In this document: positions 13,501-25,185 of the stretch, one piece after another
Numbering within the stretch: the stretch's first letter is position 1
Layout: every line of letters starts with the position of its first letter
NCBI GenBank assembly: GCA_027604705.1
Contig: JADHYV010000010.1
Location: 62,001-126,000, forward strand
Direction: 5' to 3'
Length of the DNA stretch: 64,000 bases
From: Allomyces arbusculus
Lineage: Eukaryota > Blastocladiomycota > Blastocladiomycetes > Blastocladiales > Blastocladiaceae
The notes under the pieces: model-generated
What the model saw: the letters and a program-made list of their open reading frames with translations, nothing else
What the model was told of the DNA's origin: nothing
Database searches by the model: none
Made by a program: the position numbers and the translations under genes

Positions 13501-14366
13501 CGATTGTTCATGCACGTCGTTGCCGAGGTCGCGCCACAAATGGCCGCGCCGCTGGCGGATATGCTCGATGACACGAAACTCAAGTGCCAGGTGCTTGCGG
13601 CCGCGGCGCTTACGGGGATCGGGACGGCCGCGTTTGATTTGGATTTGGATGCGATTCATGAGCGGTGGGTCGCGCAGTGTGCCGAGGCGCGGTCGCCGGG
13701 GCCACACGAGGAACGGGTTGCGTGTGTGTGCGCGTGGCATGCGGTCACGGAAGTGCCGGTGAACGTGTGGGTCCGCGAGGCCGAGTGGGTGCAGAGCGTG
13801 CCGGTGCCGTGGGTTGTCGCGTTCCGCGCGCAGGTGGGGGAGCTGTCGCTCGAGGTACGCAATCTTCATTTTTGGACCACATCGTTTTTGCGTGCTTGTC
13901 GGTGACTGAGTGCCTTTTTTATTTCCAGACTGAGGAAGCAATGCTCACCCACCTCGACTCGACACCGCACCGTGTCGCGTTCTGCCTCGCGTCAACGCAC
14001 CTCGAGATCCTGCACCACGGAATCAGTCTACTCACGCCGCTCCCACGCGACGACGACGATGGCGACAGCTATGTCGATGTGGTCGACCTGTCCCCGTTCG
14101 TGGCGGCCCTACCGCTCGTCCGCGCGCGCCGCGACCTGGCTTCGCTCGCCGCCCGTTGGCCGACATGGAACGTACACGTACCGTCGGCGCCGCTCGTCAC
14201 GGAACACCTGCAGCTGCACCCGCTCCTGCTCGCGCAGGCGCTTGTCGGGCAGATCCGACTCGACCGCTGCGCAAGGCCGCCACGGCCGGCATGGTCAAGG
14301 TTGCGGCTGCAAATGAGCGACGGCGATTTGTGTGCGCTGGTGGAGAGCCGGTATGGGTCGCGGTGA
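7582..14366 (+). CDS. NBAS: NBAS-like protein (Sec39 family, Golgi-to-ER tether)
   Basis: Four exons (7582-11120, 11185-12373, 12451-13854, 13929-14366) give 2,189 residues, close to animal NBAS (about 2,370) and far longer than yeast Sec39 (about 700). NBAS belongs to the NRZ/Dsl1 complex, which tethers COPI vesicles at the ER with the SNARE Use1/syntaxin 18. The N-terminal part looks like the NBAS beta-propeller (RGAWSRDGHVLAVALATGTV). The Sec39 region begins near LTVDRDYQGALDMARAHG and contains typical stretches such as ATDVVYQTQW, WVLRACAETVPRDPTAAR, LLDRLELFTRIH and NDWCEAAEITRWV. The C-terminal third is helical solenoid without a motif I know. ATG at 7582 is the first in frame; open frame upstream starts only with GTG. 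Introns are 64, 77 and 74 nt with GTACG donors, and all phases fit. Confidence 0.9.
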
Positions 14367-15250
14367 GCTGAGTGCTCATTTTGTATCTAGAATGCATTAG
14401 TTTTGGCTTGATGTTGACTTGGAGGGCGGTATCTCGTTCCTGCTGTTCCGACCTGGTATGGTTTGCGCTGCAGATCGCGGAGAGCTGGCCACAGCACACG
14501 CACCCGAACCGGCTCCATATCACCTTCTCTATTTGAACTCTCGCACGCACTCGTAGCAATGCTGTGCGCATCGAAAGTCGGCAAGGGCAAACTATGCTTG
14601 GCTTGGAGAAGAGCATTGCGTTCCATTCTAGTATCGGTTGGAATGGGAGCGCCGTTGTGGACGGCCAGTACACGTTGGACGAGGTCCGTTGAAGGCGATG
14701 CGCAGGCCCGCGCGCGAGGATTGGAGCAAACGGGCGAGCTGGGACATGCTGGCGGTGGTGGTGGTCGGTCGGCAAGGAGGTGGAGGTTGATGAAAGAGGA
14801 CGCTTCGAGTCGAGCTTCGAGTTGCGCGGAACTTGATGGTGGGAGAAGAGCGGGAGGGTAGCAGGTCGACGATGAGAGGACGATGGGGAGGAATTGGAAC
14901 AAAGGCAGTGCTGTTGTGTTCGGCCATTTTGCGATGGTCAACCTCGTTTGAAGCACTGGACCAGAGTGACCACCACCACGCACTGAGATCATGGTTTGAT
15001 CAAACGAATTCCATCCACAAGCGATCTGACCTGCGAAGCCCTCCTCCCCGGCGCCGTGGTCCAAATAATTTTCCCTGACCATGTTGGAGGAGCTGGGCGG
15101 GCCTCGTCCCAAGCCAATGTCTTTCCATCCTGTTCAAACGAGGGGGGCAGCCGGAAATTTGTCGTGCAAAGAGCCCACACAGGCCGACTAGTCTTTGCGG
15201 CCGCACAACGGAAACCAACACTAAATAAGTAATCACCATCGTCATTTTAT
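14367..15250. other. Intergenic region between convergent NBAS and TPR genes
   Basis: 884 bases between two convergent gene ends. A minus-strand frame from the ATG at 14747 begins MSQLARLLQSSRAGLRIAFN, which resembles a mitochondrial presequence, but it stops after about 40 residues and I could not join it to a convincing second exon. I therefore call no gene here. An AATAAA on the minus strand (15246-15251) overlaps the stop codon of the TPR gene and may be its poly-A signal. Confidence 0.5.
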
Positions 15251-18200
15251 TCAAGTCGGCCGTTCAAGGTCGGAGTCCAGCGTAATCGCATGCGCATAGT
15301 CCTGCAACGCGCCCGTCATATTCCCGAGCCGGCCGCGACTAGACGGACGGACATCAACTGTGGTTAGTATTCTGGCCGTGTGGGGGCGAGAACCACCCAC
15401 CAAACACGTACATTTCCGCACGCTTGATCCAGGCGTCCGTGAACTGCGGCAACAAGATCAACGCCTGTGTGAAGAGCCGCTCGGCATCGGCAAATTTGCC
15501 CTGCCGCTGCGCGAGACACGCTGCGTGATACTCGACCTTGGCGCGGTCCTTTTTGGTGCGCACAAGCGCGCGCGCCGCGTCAATGTCCTTGCGCGCCTGG
15601 TCGTAATCTACACGCGAACCATCGGCGGTCAGTTATCCGGACGCATTCCCGGCATTCGCCAATCGGCACGAACCACCGAGCTCAAAGCACGTCAACGTGC
15701 GATTAATCCGCGCATGCCAATCATCCGGCTCCGCGTGCAACGCCAGATCATAAAACTCCCTCGCCGTTTCCCAGCTCTGCTGCGCGTAGTACAAATTCGC
15801 CGCATTGAACGCGGCCAGCGCATTGCCCGGGTCCAGCACGAGCGCGCGCTTGTAATCGTGCATGGCCGCGGCCACGTCCCCCAAGCACTGTGCAATCACA
15901 CCGCGGTTGATGAGCACGTTCGCGTCGTTCGGCCGCACACGCGCGGCCTGCTCGATATCGGCCATGGCTGCGACCGGGTTACCTTTGGCCAAGTGAATTG
16001 ACGCGCGCGCTTCGAGCGCGGCCGTGCATTCCGGGTCAAGCGCGATTGCGGAGGAAAACCGCGCCCAGGCGCGCCGGTGGTGTTGCTGCCGGTACGCGAC
16101 GTATCCGAGGTTCACGTGCACGTCGACGGTGCGCGGAGCAATGTGCAGGCACCGCGCGTAGTCGCGGCTACATAAGATCGGAAATGGCGCGGTGAGTTTG
16201 TTGCTCCACCACCACACCATGCGGGGAGAGGGCCAAGTCGATGGACGTACATGGCCTCCTGCACGCGCCCCGTCTGCGCAAACACATTCGCGCGCGCGAG
16301 ATACCCCGTCACCAATTCCGGGTGCGCCATAACGATCTTGGAAAACACGCCGACCGCATCGTCCACCTTCCCGACCTTCGCCAACGCGTTGCCCAGTAAC
16401 TCGAACAAATCCGGTTCCACGTCCGCCGAATACTGGGCCGCGGCCATCAAGTCGGCGACCGCCGCGTCCCACTGGCCCAACTGCCAATACAAGAACCCGC
16501 GCCCTCGCCTCGCTCTTGCATCCGCCCCGGCCATCAACAACACCGTCGAGTAATCCCGCAACGCCAATTCCGCGTGACCCGCAACGTGCGCCGTGGCCGC
16601 ACGATTAAAGTATGCCGTGACACAATCCCGATCAATTTCCGTGACCCGCGTGAAATCCGCAACTGCGGCGGTATGCTGCCCCAACCGGCACCGCAGGAGC
16701 CCACGCTGCAGGTACCCGCGAACGGACGCCGGCTCGAGCCTTATCGCCGTCGCGCAGTCCTCGATCCCGTCAGCAAACTGCTCGAGCCGTGCGTAATGCG
16801 CGGCGCGGGTCAAGTAGGCCTCGAACATTTTCGGGTCCTGGCGCACGGCCTCGTTGATATCCTCCAGCCCACCGGCCGCGTCGTTGGCGGCGAGCCGGCA
16901 CAGGCCGCGGTGGTAGTAGGCTTTCGCGAATTTGGGCGCGAGGTCGACGCACTTGGTGAATTCGGCGCCGGCATTGGCGTACCGGTGCAGCGTCTGGTAG
17001 CAGAGCCCCTTGTGCAGGTGGATTTGCGGTTCCGCCGCAAGCCCCGGTTCGGACAGGACGGCGAGAGCGCCCTCCGGGTCCCCCGTGCGCATTTTGGCCT
17101 TGGCCACGAGCACAATCAGGTTCGCGTCGAACCGCGCCCCAAGTTGCTGCTGATCGCGGAATTCCTGGATGATTTGGTGGTACTTACCTTGGAACGAGAG
17201 GATCAAAGAGCGTTGCAGGAAGGTTTGCGCGATGCCCGAGTTGAGCTCGAAGGCCGTGTGGAAGTCGTGCATGGCGAGACCCGTTTTCCTGGACATTCAG
17301 CGCCAAGGGTCAGTTTGGCCGGTGAGATGCGCTAGCAGAAGAACGAGCGAGAAAAGCGCACTTTTGCCGTAGCAACAGCCGCCCACGGTACAAGTACAAG
17401 ATATAATCGCGCGGAAACATGCGAATCGCGCGACTGTACTCGCGCGTCGCCCGCTCCAAGAACGACACCTCGCCGGCATTCCGCCGCCGAAGTTTCCGAA
17501 TAATCGTGCCCGACACGAGAAACGACTCTTGGTGCAGCAACTGGTAGAGCTCTGCACGGGCCAGATACGCCTTGAGCAACAACGGGTCCTGGTCGACCGC
17601 CGTATCCAAAAACTGCATCGCCTGCACGTAATCATCGAGGTGCAGCATGGCCAAAATTCCGAGATTCAGGTTCAGGTGCGCGTTCGAATTGAGTTCGGAC
17701 ACGCGGATCCAATCCAATTGCGCGAGCTCGTACTTTTCCAGCTGATAGTAGACGTGGCCGCGGAACAAAAGTGCGTCGACGGTCGCCTGCGAGTCGTCGA
17801 GCAATAACGCGACCGAGAAATCCTCGAGGGCCTTGGCCGGGTGACAGTCACGCAATAGGCACGCGCGATGGACGTAGTACTCGGCGCAGTACGGGTCGAG
17901 CCTGATCGCCGCGTCCATGTCCTCGAGCGCGCGCGCGAAATTCTGCAATTGCGCCATGGCGTTGCCGCGCAAGAACACGGCCGCGGCATCGTCCGGGTGC
18001 CGGTCGAGAATGACCTGCACGGTCCGAGCCGCGTCCTCGTAGAGCTCCTTGTCGAGGTAATAATGCACGTGGCGCCAAACCGCGTCGACGCACTCGGGCT
18101 GCAGCGCACGCACTTGTTTAAAATCCTCAAACGCGTACATGACTTCCTTGACGTTTTCGTGCTGCAGCCCGCGCTCGTAGTAGAACCGCCACAGTTTCGG

Positions 18201-20617
18201 GAAATGTTTCAGGACGTGCGTGTAGGCGTTGATGCACAGTTTCGCCGGGCCCATCAGGTGGTGCAGCCGTGCCTTGAGCGACCAGGCCATGGCGCAGCTA
18301 CGGTCCCGCGCAAGCACGTCTTCGAGGTCACGCACGGCGTCATCGAGATGACCCAGCTGCACGCGCAGCTGCGCCTGTAAGAACAGCAGCGACGCGGGCG
18401 TCGACGACAGCAACTCTTGCCCGATCTTGGCGAGCACCTCGTCGGTGCGGCCGGCTTTCGCGAGCCAGAAGAGCGTCACGGGACGCGCCGCGCGTTTCGA
18501 CTCCAATAAACTCCAAATATCGAGCGCGATATCCTCGTCACTCGGCAACGCCGGGTCCGTGAGCATGACCCACTCGACGTCGTGGAATGCCGGATGGTCC
18601 TTGATATGCCCCGTATCCAGATCATACAAGTCCGTCTCGCTCGGGAATCCGGCAACACTGATGAGATCAAAGTGCCCGGGCCAGGCGAGAACCACCTCGT
18701 GGATTTCGTCGATCGGGAACGCGTGGGCGTAGTGCGCGAGGTCGGTCTCGGCCTCGGACGTGTCCTCGATCATGTTATAGTCGCGCTCGGACGCACCGCT
18801 GTCCATCGACAGCGACGACGACGACACGTCGAGCCCGGCGGCTGCCGACTTGGAGACCAGCCGGCGCGTCAGGGGTGTAGTATCCGCCGCAGCACCGCGT
18901 TTCGTCCCGGGCGTCCCGAGCCGCGTGCCCGGTGGGTCGGTGCCCGTGCGCGACACACGCGCCCTCGCCGGCATACTCTTCGTGGAACTATCGGTTCGGC
19001 TGGGCGCCGCCGACGGGAACGTGGGCGTCGACGCGGGCGCCGAACTGGGTGCTGGGGTCGGGGAAGCGGGCGGCGACGACGACACGGGCCTCCTGGGCGC
19101 GAGCGCAGCGAGCGTCACATTGACCGGGCTCACGGCCGTCGTCGTCGGCTCCGAACTGTGCCTGGCCGGGGACGGGACCGACGAGACGCCGCCACGGGTC
19201 ATCCCGTGCGCGCGCTCGAACCGCCGAATAATTAGGCTCGGCGTGAGCCGCGGCGCGTCCGGCTCGTCTGCGGGTGCTGGGTCGGCGACCAGCGACGAGC
19301 ATCTGCTGTGCAGCGGTGTCGCGTGGCCGATATTGACGGAGACGAGCGGGTGCGAGAAGGCGCCGTCGAGGAGACTCAGTTCGAGCGGGTCGTCGGGGAC
19401 GGGTGAGACAGTGCCAGTATCAGCAACAGCAGCGGGATCATCGAGGAGGCCCGCGGCAAACTCGCGCGACCTTACGGCGTCGAGCGTGGGCGCCTCGTAG
19501 GTGGGCTCACGCAGGACAAACCGCGCAGGGGAAATGGTCCAGTGGAACGGCGACGTTGGGCGATCGGACGAAAGCGCGGCGGACGTGACGCGGAGCAAGG
19601 GGGGATCGGGTGGGTCGGCGAGGGATCGTGCAGATGGCCAGGGGTCCGCAACAGCGGGTAAGGCATCGTCGTCCAGATCGCTGTTGGCCATGGTAGAGTG
19701 ATCGAGCCGTGCGGCACGCTTGTGCGCCTGGCGCTTGAGAAACTCGACAAAGTCGGCAGGTGAGAGCGATGTGGGCAGGACCAGCTCGAGCGGTTCAAAG
19801 TGCGGGTTGATCACAGCGACAAAGGCCTTGGATGGTTTTGGCGCCTCGGTTGCGGGCTTTTCGACGGGCTTCATGGACGAGACGACCATGCCGCCACTAT
19901 CGGTCTCTGGGTGGAGGAGGGCGAGCACGGATCAGCATTCGAGATGCACTGGTTCAGTGTCCAGCTCCAAGCTCACGAACCACCGTCGCCGTCGAGCCCC
20001 TCCTCCCAGGACGATCCGGACACCTGCTGCTCAATGAAGCGCGAGATGCTCATGCCGAGCCGCTTCACCTCGAACCGCTTTTCGGGTCGCGGCGGCTTCT
20101 TGGTGCGCAGGTACGGGATGGGCGGCGGTGGGTCCGGACCGGGCGTCGTATCATGCGCAGCAGGTGCGGCACCGATCCCGAGTCGCTTGGTGAGCTTGAC
20201 GCGAACGGGTGCGCCGGCAGCGGGACGTGCTACGGGTGCTGGTCCTGGGTTGTTGGCGGCCGTCGAGTTGCTTGGCGCGGCCTCGTCTTCGCTGGGCGCC
20301 TCCGGTGCGCTGTCGGCGAGTTTGTCCACCGGCTCCACATCCATTCGGGCGACAGGAGCAGCTTCTGCGTGCGCTGCTGCCGTGGCGGGCGGGCCGAGCG
20401 GTGGGAGCCGCACGGCCGCCGTACCGGTGGGCGGCGGTGGCGACTGCGCAGCGGGTACAACAGCATGGTTGCGGCCCTTGGCAACCTGTGCGAGGTCCTT
20501 GTCGAGTGCGAGGATTTCAGCCTCGCGATGGATCAGGGCGCGGTAGTGGCGCACGAGCCGGTCGACGTCGGCGGCCGACCGCACGGCCGGTCCAGGGCCG
20601 GGTGCTGGTGCGGCCAT
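15251..20617 (-). CDS. Large tetratricopeptide-repeat protein (TTC6-like)
   Basis: Six exons are proposed: 20617-19984, 19906-17362, 17288-16251, 16167-15677, 15607-15412 and 15338-15251, giving 1,663 residues with every phase consistent. The first 700 or so residues are disordered, rich in Pro, Ala and Ser, with one short helix (VDRLVRHYRALIHREAEILA). The rest is a run of TPR units, for example ARALEDMDAAIRLDPYCAEY, AFNAANLYYAQQSWETAREF and MTGALQDYAHAITLDSDLER at the end. TPR solenoids bind proteins; long ones like this occur in ciliary and scaffold proteins such as TTC6. It diverges from IFT88 over 364 bases, which hints at a ciliary role. The first junction is the weakest: the donor could be GTGGTT or GTTCGT, three bases apart, and translation might instead begin at the ATG at 19889, leaving 19973-20617 as a separate 214-codon frame. 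Confidence 0.75.
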
Positions 20618-20981
20618 GACGGGTGGACAGGCGCGAGGAATGGCTGCAGCAAGTTGCGTGGCGCGGATCAGCAACGTCACCACCGCCGGCGTCGTCCGAC
20701 TCGACGTGGACGACGTTGGCGGCGGCGGTCGTGATCAGCGCGATCGCGTGTGCCGCGTGAGATGCGCGTGCGGTACCGCGAGACACCGCCACAGATCGCG
20801 TGCACTTCCACCGCCGCAGATGCTGCGACGGGCCGCCGTCGTGCGCGACGGTCTCCCGCCCTCCCTGCTGCCGCGCCGCTGCGCGACTTGCCGCACGCTG
20901 CGTCCCACGCCTGGCCCGCACCACTCCACCCGGCCCGCGCTCGCTGCAACCCTGTTTCGACCTCAATCCGCCACCAACACC
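20618..20981. promoter_or_regulatory. Divergent promoter region between TPR gene and IFT88
   Basis: 364 bases between divergent start codons at 20617 (minus) and 20982 (plus). The region is GC-rich and has no clear TATA box. A search by eye for an RFX X-box (two GTTGCC-type half-sites 1-3 bases apart) found only widely spaced, imperfect half-sites. Its interest lies in the possible joint control of two ciliary genes. Confidence 0.4.
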
Positions 20982-23522
20982 ATGCCCGGCGCGCCCTACA
21001 TTCCCGGCGCCTACCCGACGACCGCCGCCGGCCGTTCTGCCGCCCCGCCACGGTCGCAATGGGGCCCAGCGCCCGGCACCGCCGCGGGCGGATCTGCGAC
21101 CCGTGCCGGTGCGACCGCGACCGCATCTGGCGGTGCAGGCGGACAACGACCCATTACGCGTAACCGCGCTGCCGGGTTTTCGAGCCGCGGCCGCCCGACG
21201 ACAGGCACGATGGCGGCGTTTGATCCGTTTCGCGCGACGGGTATGATCGTCTGCCCTTTTGCGAACCGACGATATTACAGAATGCTTACGACTGCCCGCC
21301 AAACAGCACGAGCCGGTGCACCGACTGACGCCAAGTCCGAGCCGACCAAGGAAGACCAAGTGCGCGACCTGGAGCGCGCCATCTCGGCCCTGCTCCACGA
21401 ATCGGCTGCTGCCGCCGCCGACGGCCGCGACGCCCTCGCCCTGGCCAAAGCCAAGGAGGCGAGCAAGCGCGAGCGGCACCTGCTCAAGCAGCGCGAGGCG
21501 TTTGCGCTCATGGACCAGGCCAATCTCGACCTGACTTACTGCGTGCAAGTGAATCTCGCGCACATGTACCACAAGAACAAGATGCCCCACGAGGCCATCA
21601 ACACGTATCTGCTGGTCGTGAAAAACAAGACGTTCAACCAGGCAGGCCGACTGCGCGTGAACATGGGCAACATCTACCTCGAGCTGCGCATGCTGCCGCA
21701 GGCGGTCAAGATGTACCGGATGGCGCTCGACCAGGTGTCGCAGGCGACCAACAAGGAGCTGCGGTATTGCCGTGACTCTTTCTCCCCCTCGTCGTCAGCT
21801 CAACTCACGCTTCCTTCCCTTCTCTTTACTGCAGCATGAAAATCCTACGGAACATGGGCTCGGCGTTCATCCTACAATCCCAATTCCAAGACGCCGTCAC
21901 CTCGTTCGAGACCATTATGGAAACCGTGCCCGACCACCAAGCGGCATTCAACCTGGTTCTCTGCTACTACGCGCTCGGCGACAAGGACAAGCAGCGGCGC
22001 GCGTTTCAGCGGCTCGTCGCGATCCCGCCGCCCCAACTCGAACTCACCGACGACGACATTCCCGTCGACCCGACGCTCTTCACGGGCGACGACCCGTTGA
22101 AACTGCTCGCGCGCAACGCGCGGCGCACAGCGCTACGGCAAGTCCTGCTCGCGGCCAAACTGATCGCCAACTCGGTCGCGCCCGCCGCCAACAATGGCCC
22201 CAGTGGGTGGGACTGGCTGATCGAGACGACCAAGTCCTCGGCCATGGCCGACGCCGTCGGCGAGCTCGAGCTCGCGAAAGCCTCGTCCTACTTACACGCG
22301 CGTGAGTACCCCGCGGCGGTGGCCGCACTCAAGGCGTTTGAGCGCAAGGAAGCGCCACACGCCGCGTGCGCCGCACAGACCAACCTGGCCGCGCTCGCGT
22401 ACCTCGAGGGCGACCTGGACGCGGCGGAAGCGCACGCCGACGCGGCGCTGTTGCTCGACCGGTACAATGCGCGTGCATTGACGAATGCGGGCAACGTCGC
22501 GCTCGCGCGGGGCGACATGCCGCGCGCGCGAGAGTTGTACCGGACGGCGATGGACGCGGACGCGGCGTGCACCGAGGCCGCGTACAATCTCGGGCTCGCC
22601 TACAAAAAGTCCGCGCAGTGGGTCGAGGCCGCGAAAGTGTACGAGCGGCTGCACGCGGTGTTACGCACGGCGCCCGACGTTGTCTGGCACTTGGGCGACG
22701 TGGCTGAGCGCGCCGGGGACGTGGCACGCGCGAAAGAGTGGTACTCGGTCTTGGTCTCGCTGGTCCCGACCGACCCGAAAGTGCTCGCGAAACTCGGCGA
22801 TTTACACGTGCGCGACGGGGATACGGCGCAGGCGTTCCACTACTATGCCGAGTCGTTCCGGTTCCATCCGTGCGATATTGATGTAATTGCGTGGCTGGGC
22901 GCGTACTATGTCGACTGCGACGTCTACGAGCAGGCGCTTGAGTACTTTGACCGCGCGGCCAAAGTCGACCCGAGTGAAGTGAAATGGCCACTGTTGGCCG
23001 CGTCCTGTTTGCGCAGGTGCGGGAATTACGCGGCGGCGATGGAGGCGTACCAGCGAATTCACGCCAAGTGGCCCGGGAACGTCGAGTGCGTGCGGTTCTT
23101 GGTGCGGATTGCCTCGGATATTGGCGCCAAGGAGCTGCCGGACTGGCAGGAGAAGTTGGCGAGGCTCGAGGCGCGCGCGCAGAGTGGCGGTGGAGTGGGG
23201 TCGGCGGGGACAGACGCGCCAGGGATGGGTGGGGCGCATGCGGCGGCAATGCGGCGGTCGGCGAGTATGGTGGCGGCGAAGAGCGACGAGGCCGTGGCGG
23301 TTCCGTTCTCGGGGGCGGGGAGGAAGATGACGGCGGGCCTGTGTACGTTTTCGTGTGCTGCTCGGGTCTCGTGGTGGAGTGGACGATTGACGCTGGACTT
23401 TGTTCGTAGTTGGCCCGGCCGCGCCCGTGTCGCCGCGCGCATCGGCCGCGCCTACAGCGCGCGCTGCCGCCGTGAACGACGACGACCACGACGACCACAA
23501 CGTCGTCGACATGCTGCCGTGA
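20982..23522 (+). CDS. IFT88: Intraflagellar transport protein 88 (IFT-B, TPR)
   Basis: Four exons (20982-21240, 21307-21763, 21835-23342, 23410-23522) encode 778 residues. IFT88 is a TPR core subunit of IFT complex B, needed to build the cilium or flagellum; here it implies motile zoospores. Family features appear along the whole length: AAGFSSRGRPTTG and FDPF near the N-terminus, NLDLTYCVQVNLAHMY, FNQAGRLRVNMGNIYLELR, MKILRNMGSAFILQSQFQD, DRYNARALTNAGNVA, YNLGLAYKKSAQWVEA, PTDPKVLAKLGDLHVRDGD and VECVRFLVRIASDIG. The last exon adds the usual acidic tail (NDDDHDDHN). Removing the 66-nt first intron restores the spacing of the animal protein between FDP and the coiled segment. Introns are 66, 71 and 67 nt. 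Confidence 0.95.
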
Positions 23523-23629
23523 TCCAAGCTTGACGACGACGACGACTGCGTGAGGAACGGAGGGACTGACAATGGCACTGTTTTCTATTCTGGAAATATA
23601 CATTCACGCATCCTCCACCCTCTCCACCA

Positions 23630-24723
23630 TCACTCGATACAATAACTCGCCTCGATCCCAATCGCATTCTGTGCCCCACTCGCGAGCAATCCCAACCTGA
23701 CATGCAATGCGTGCCACTGTTGCTGATACACAAGCGCAAGCCCACGCGCGATGCCGTACCGCACGCGCAACCACGTCCCCGCACCGTCAACGCCCAGCTC
23801 GTCCTCGTCGTTGGGCGCATCGCGGCGGAACGCGACGCCCACGGCCAAATCCGACTCGAACGAGTGAATATTGTAGTCGTACCGGCACCCGGCAGAGAGC
23901 CCGCGCGTGATATGCGACGAGTAGGTGGCGGCGACGTGGCCCATGATCGGGTTCAGCGTCAGGGTCGCGGTGTCGGCGGTGCCGCGGTACTTCGTGCCGA
24001 ACGAGACTAGTGTGGAGACGGCATTAGCGTGGCGATCGAGCATGGAGAAGGTGGAGGAGAGCGGACATACGCCCGCCGGAAACCTCGTTGGCGAGGTAGT
24101 AGAGTTCCCCGCCGACATCGATGCGCGACGATAGTTGCTGAAGCCAGCGGAAGCCAAAGACGGCGTCGTGCGAGGCAAAGCAGAATTCGTGGCCGCCGTT
24201 GGCACGATTCGTGGAGACAACGTAGTTGACCTACGTCATTGTGAACGTGAGTGCGTGGTTCATCTCACTCTTTGACCTCAGCAACACATACAAACGACGC
24301 CCCGGGCCGCCACGAGCTCGCGCCCGACACGGTGAGCAATGTCCTCGGAGACAACCTGCGCGCCGCGAGGTACTCGAGCCTGGCATCCCGAAACAGTCGG
24401 CCATACAGCAGATAACTGCCCACAACCCGATCATCATCTACGTCGTGTACGACGCGCATGGCCTGGTCGGCAAGAACGGGTGCCGTATCGGGTAGGGGAA
24501 CGGACGTGAACAAAAACCCGACGGCGCCTGTGGCGGGAAGGCCAAGCGTGTAGGCGGCATGCAGCGAGTGGGTCACGGGCTTGGCGAGTGCAAACGCGAA
24601 TCCGGCGGGCGTGGCAAAGTCGAGCAGCGCGCGCGACTCGTGCAAGAGCGCGGCGTATTGCCGGCGCGGACGCCAGCGCGTGTGCGCGAAATAGGCGTGC
24701 ACGCAGGACTGCAGGTAGTCCAT
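23630..24723 (-). CDS. MDM10: Mdm10, mitochondrial outer-membrane beta-barrel protein (ERMES/SAM)
   Basis: Three exons (24723-24292, 24230-24071, 24006-23630) encode 322 residues. Mdm10 is a 19-strand beta-barrel of the mitochondrial outer membrane. It anchors the ERMES ER-mitochondria tether and also works with the SAM complex in assembling the TOM channel. Signs of the family: an N-terminal MDYLQ with LLDFATPAGF, GSYLLYGRLF followed by RRLSPRTLL, VGGELYYLANEVSGG, then LTLNPIMGHVAATYSSHITR and CRYDYNIHSFESDLAVG. Introns of 61 and 64 nt both start GTATGT and end TAG. The gene converges on IFT88 with 107 bases between stop codons. It is shorter than many ascomycete Mdm10 proteins, mainly in the loops. 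Confidence 0.9.
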
Positions 24724-25167
24724 GGCGGGTGGGGGCTGAGCAGCGTGCAGGTGAGAGTGGTGTGGGTGGGCAAGGCATGCGTGTCGCGAGCGTCAGTAAG
24801 CAAGTGCGCTCCGAGACATCAGCAGCGGTTGTCCCGCGGCTGTCCCGCAGATCGACGTGCGTGGAACACGTGGATGGCACGCCGGCCGACTCGCCTTGCG
24901 AGACGCGTTCCTGTTCTCATTTTGCCTGTTATGGCTCATCGTGCAAGCACGATCAGCAGCTCTCGGCCAACCAGCGCCGTCCCCAACGATGCTTCGATGC
25001 AAGTCTTCCACACCGATCTCATGACGACAACAGCCCACGATCACGCAGCACCATTCGACCCACTCCGCTTGAAGCTGGATCAAGAGCGACAATGATGACG
25101 TTCACGCCAACGAGTCGAGACCAATTCGGAAGCGGTCGAGAGCGCAACAACGACCCAAATCCCCGCT

Positions 25168-25185
25168 CCCCCCCCCCCCCCCCCC
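25168..25185. repeat. Homopolymer run of 18 C
   Basis: Eighteen consecutive C residues in non-coding DNA. The length is probably variable between isolates and is hard to sequence accurately. Confidence 0.9.

Noticed and set aside
14387-15112. 240-codon minus-strand frame downstream of NBAS
   Set aside because: It begins without a clear start context, has no recognisable motif and its composition looks random. I left the region as intergenic.
19973-20617. Separate 214-codon minus-strand gene
   Set aside because: It ends within a plausible 77-nt intron whose splicing joins it in frame to the TPR gene. I merged them, but the separate reading stays possible.
20640-20700. RFX X-box candidate (GTTGC ... 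GCAAC)
   Set aside because: The half-sites are too far apart for a known X-box spacing of 1-3 bases.
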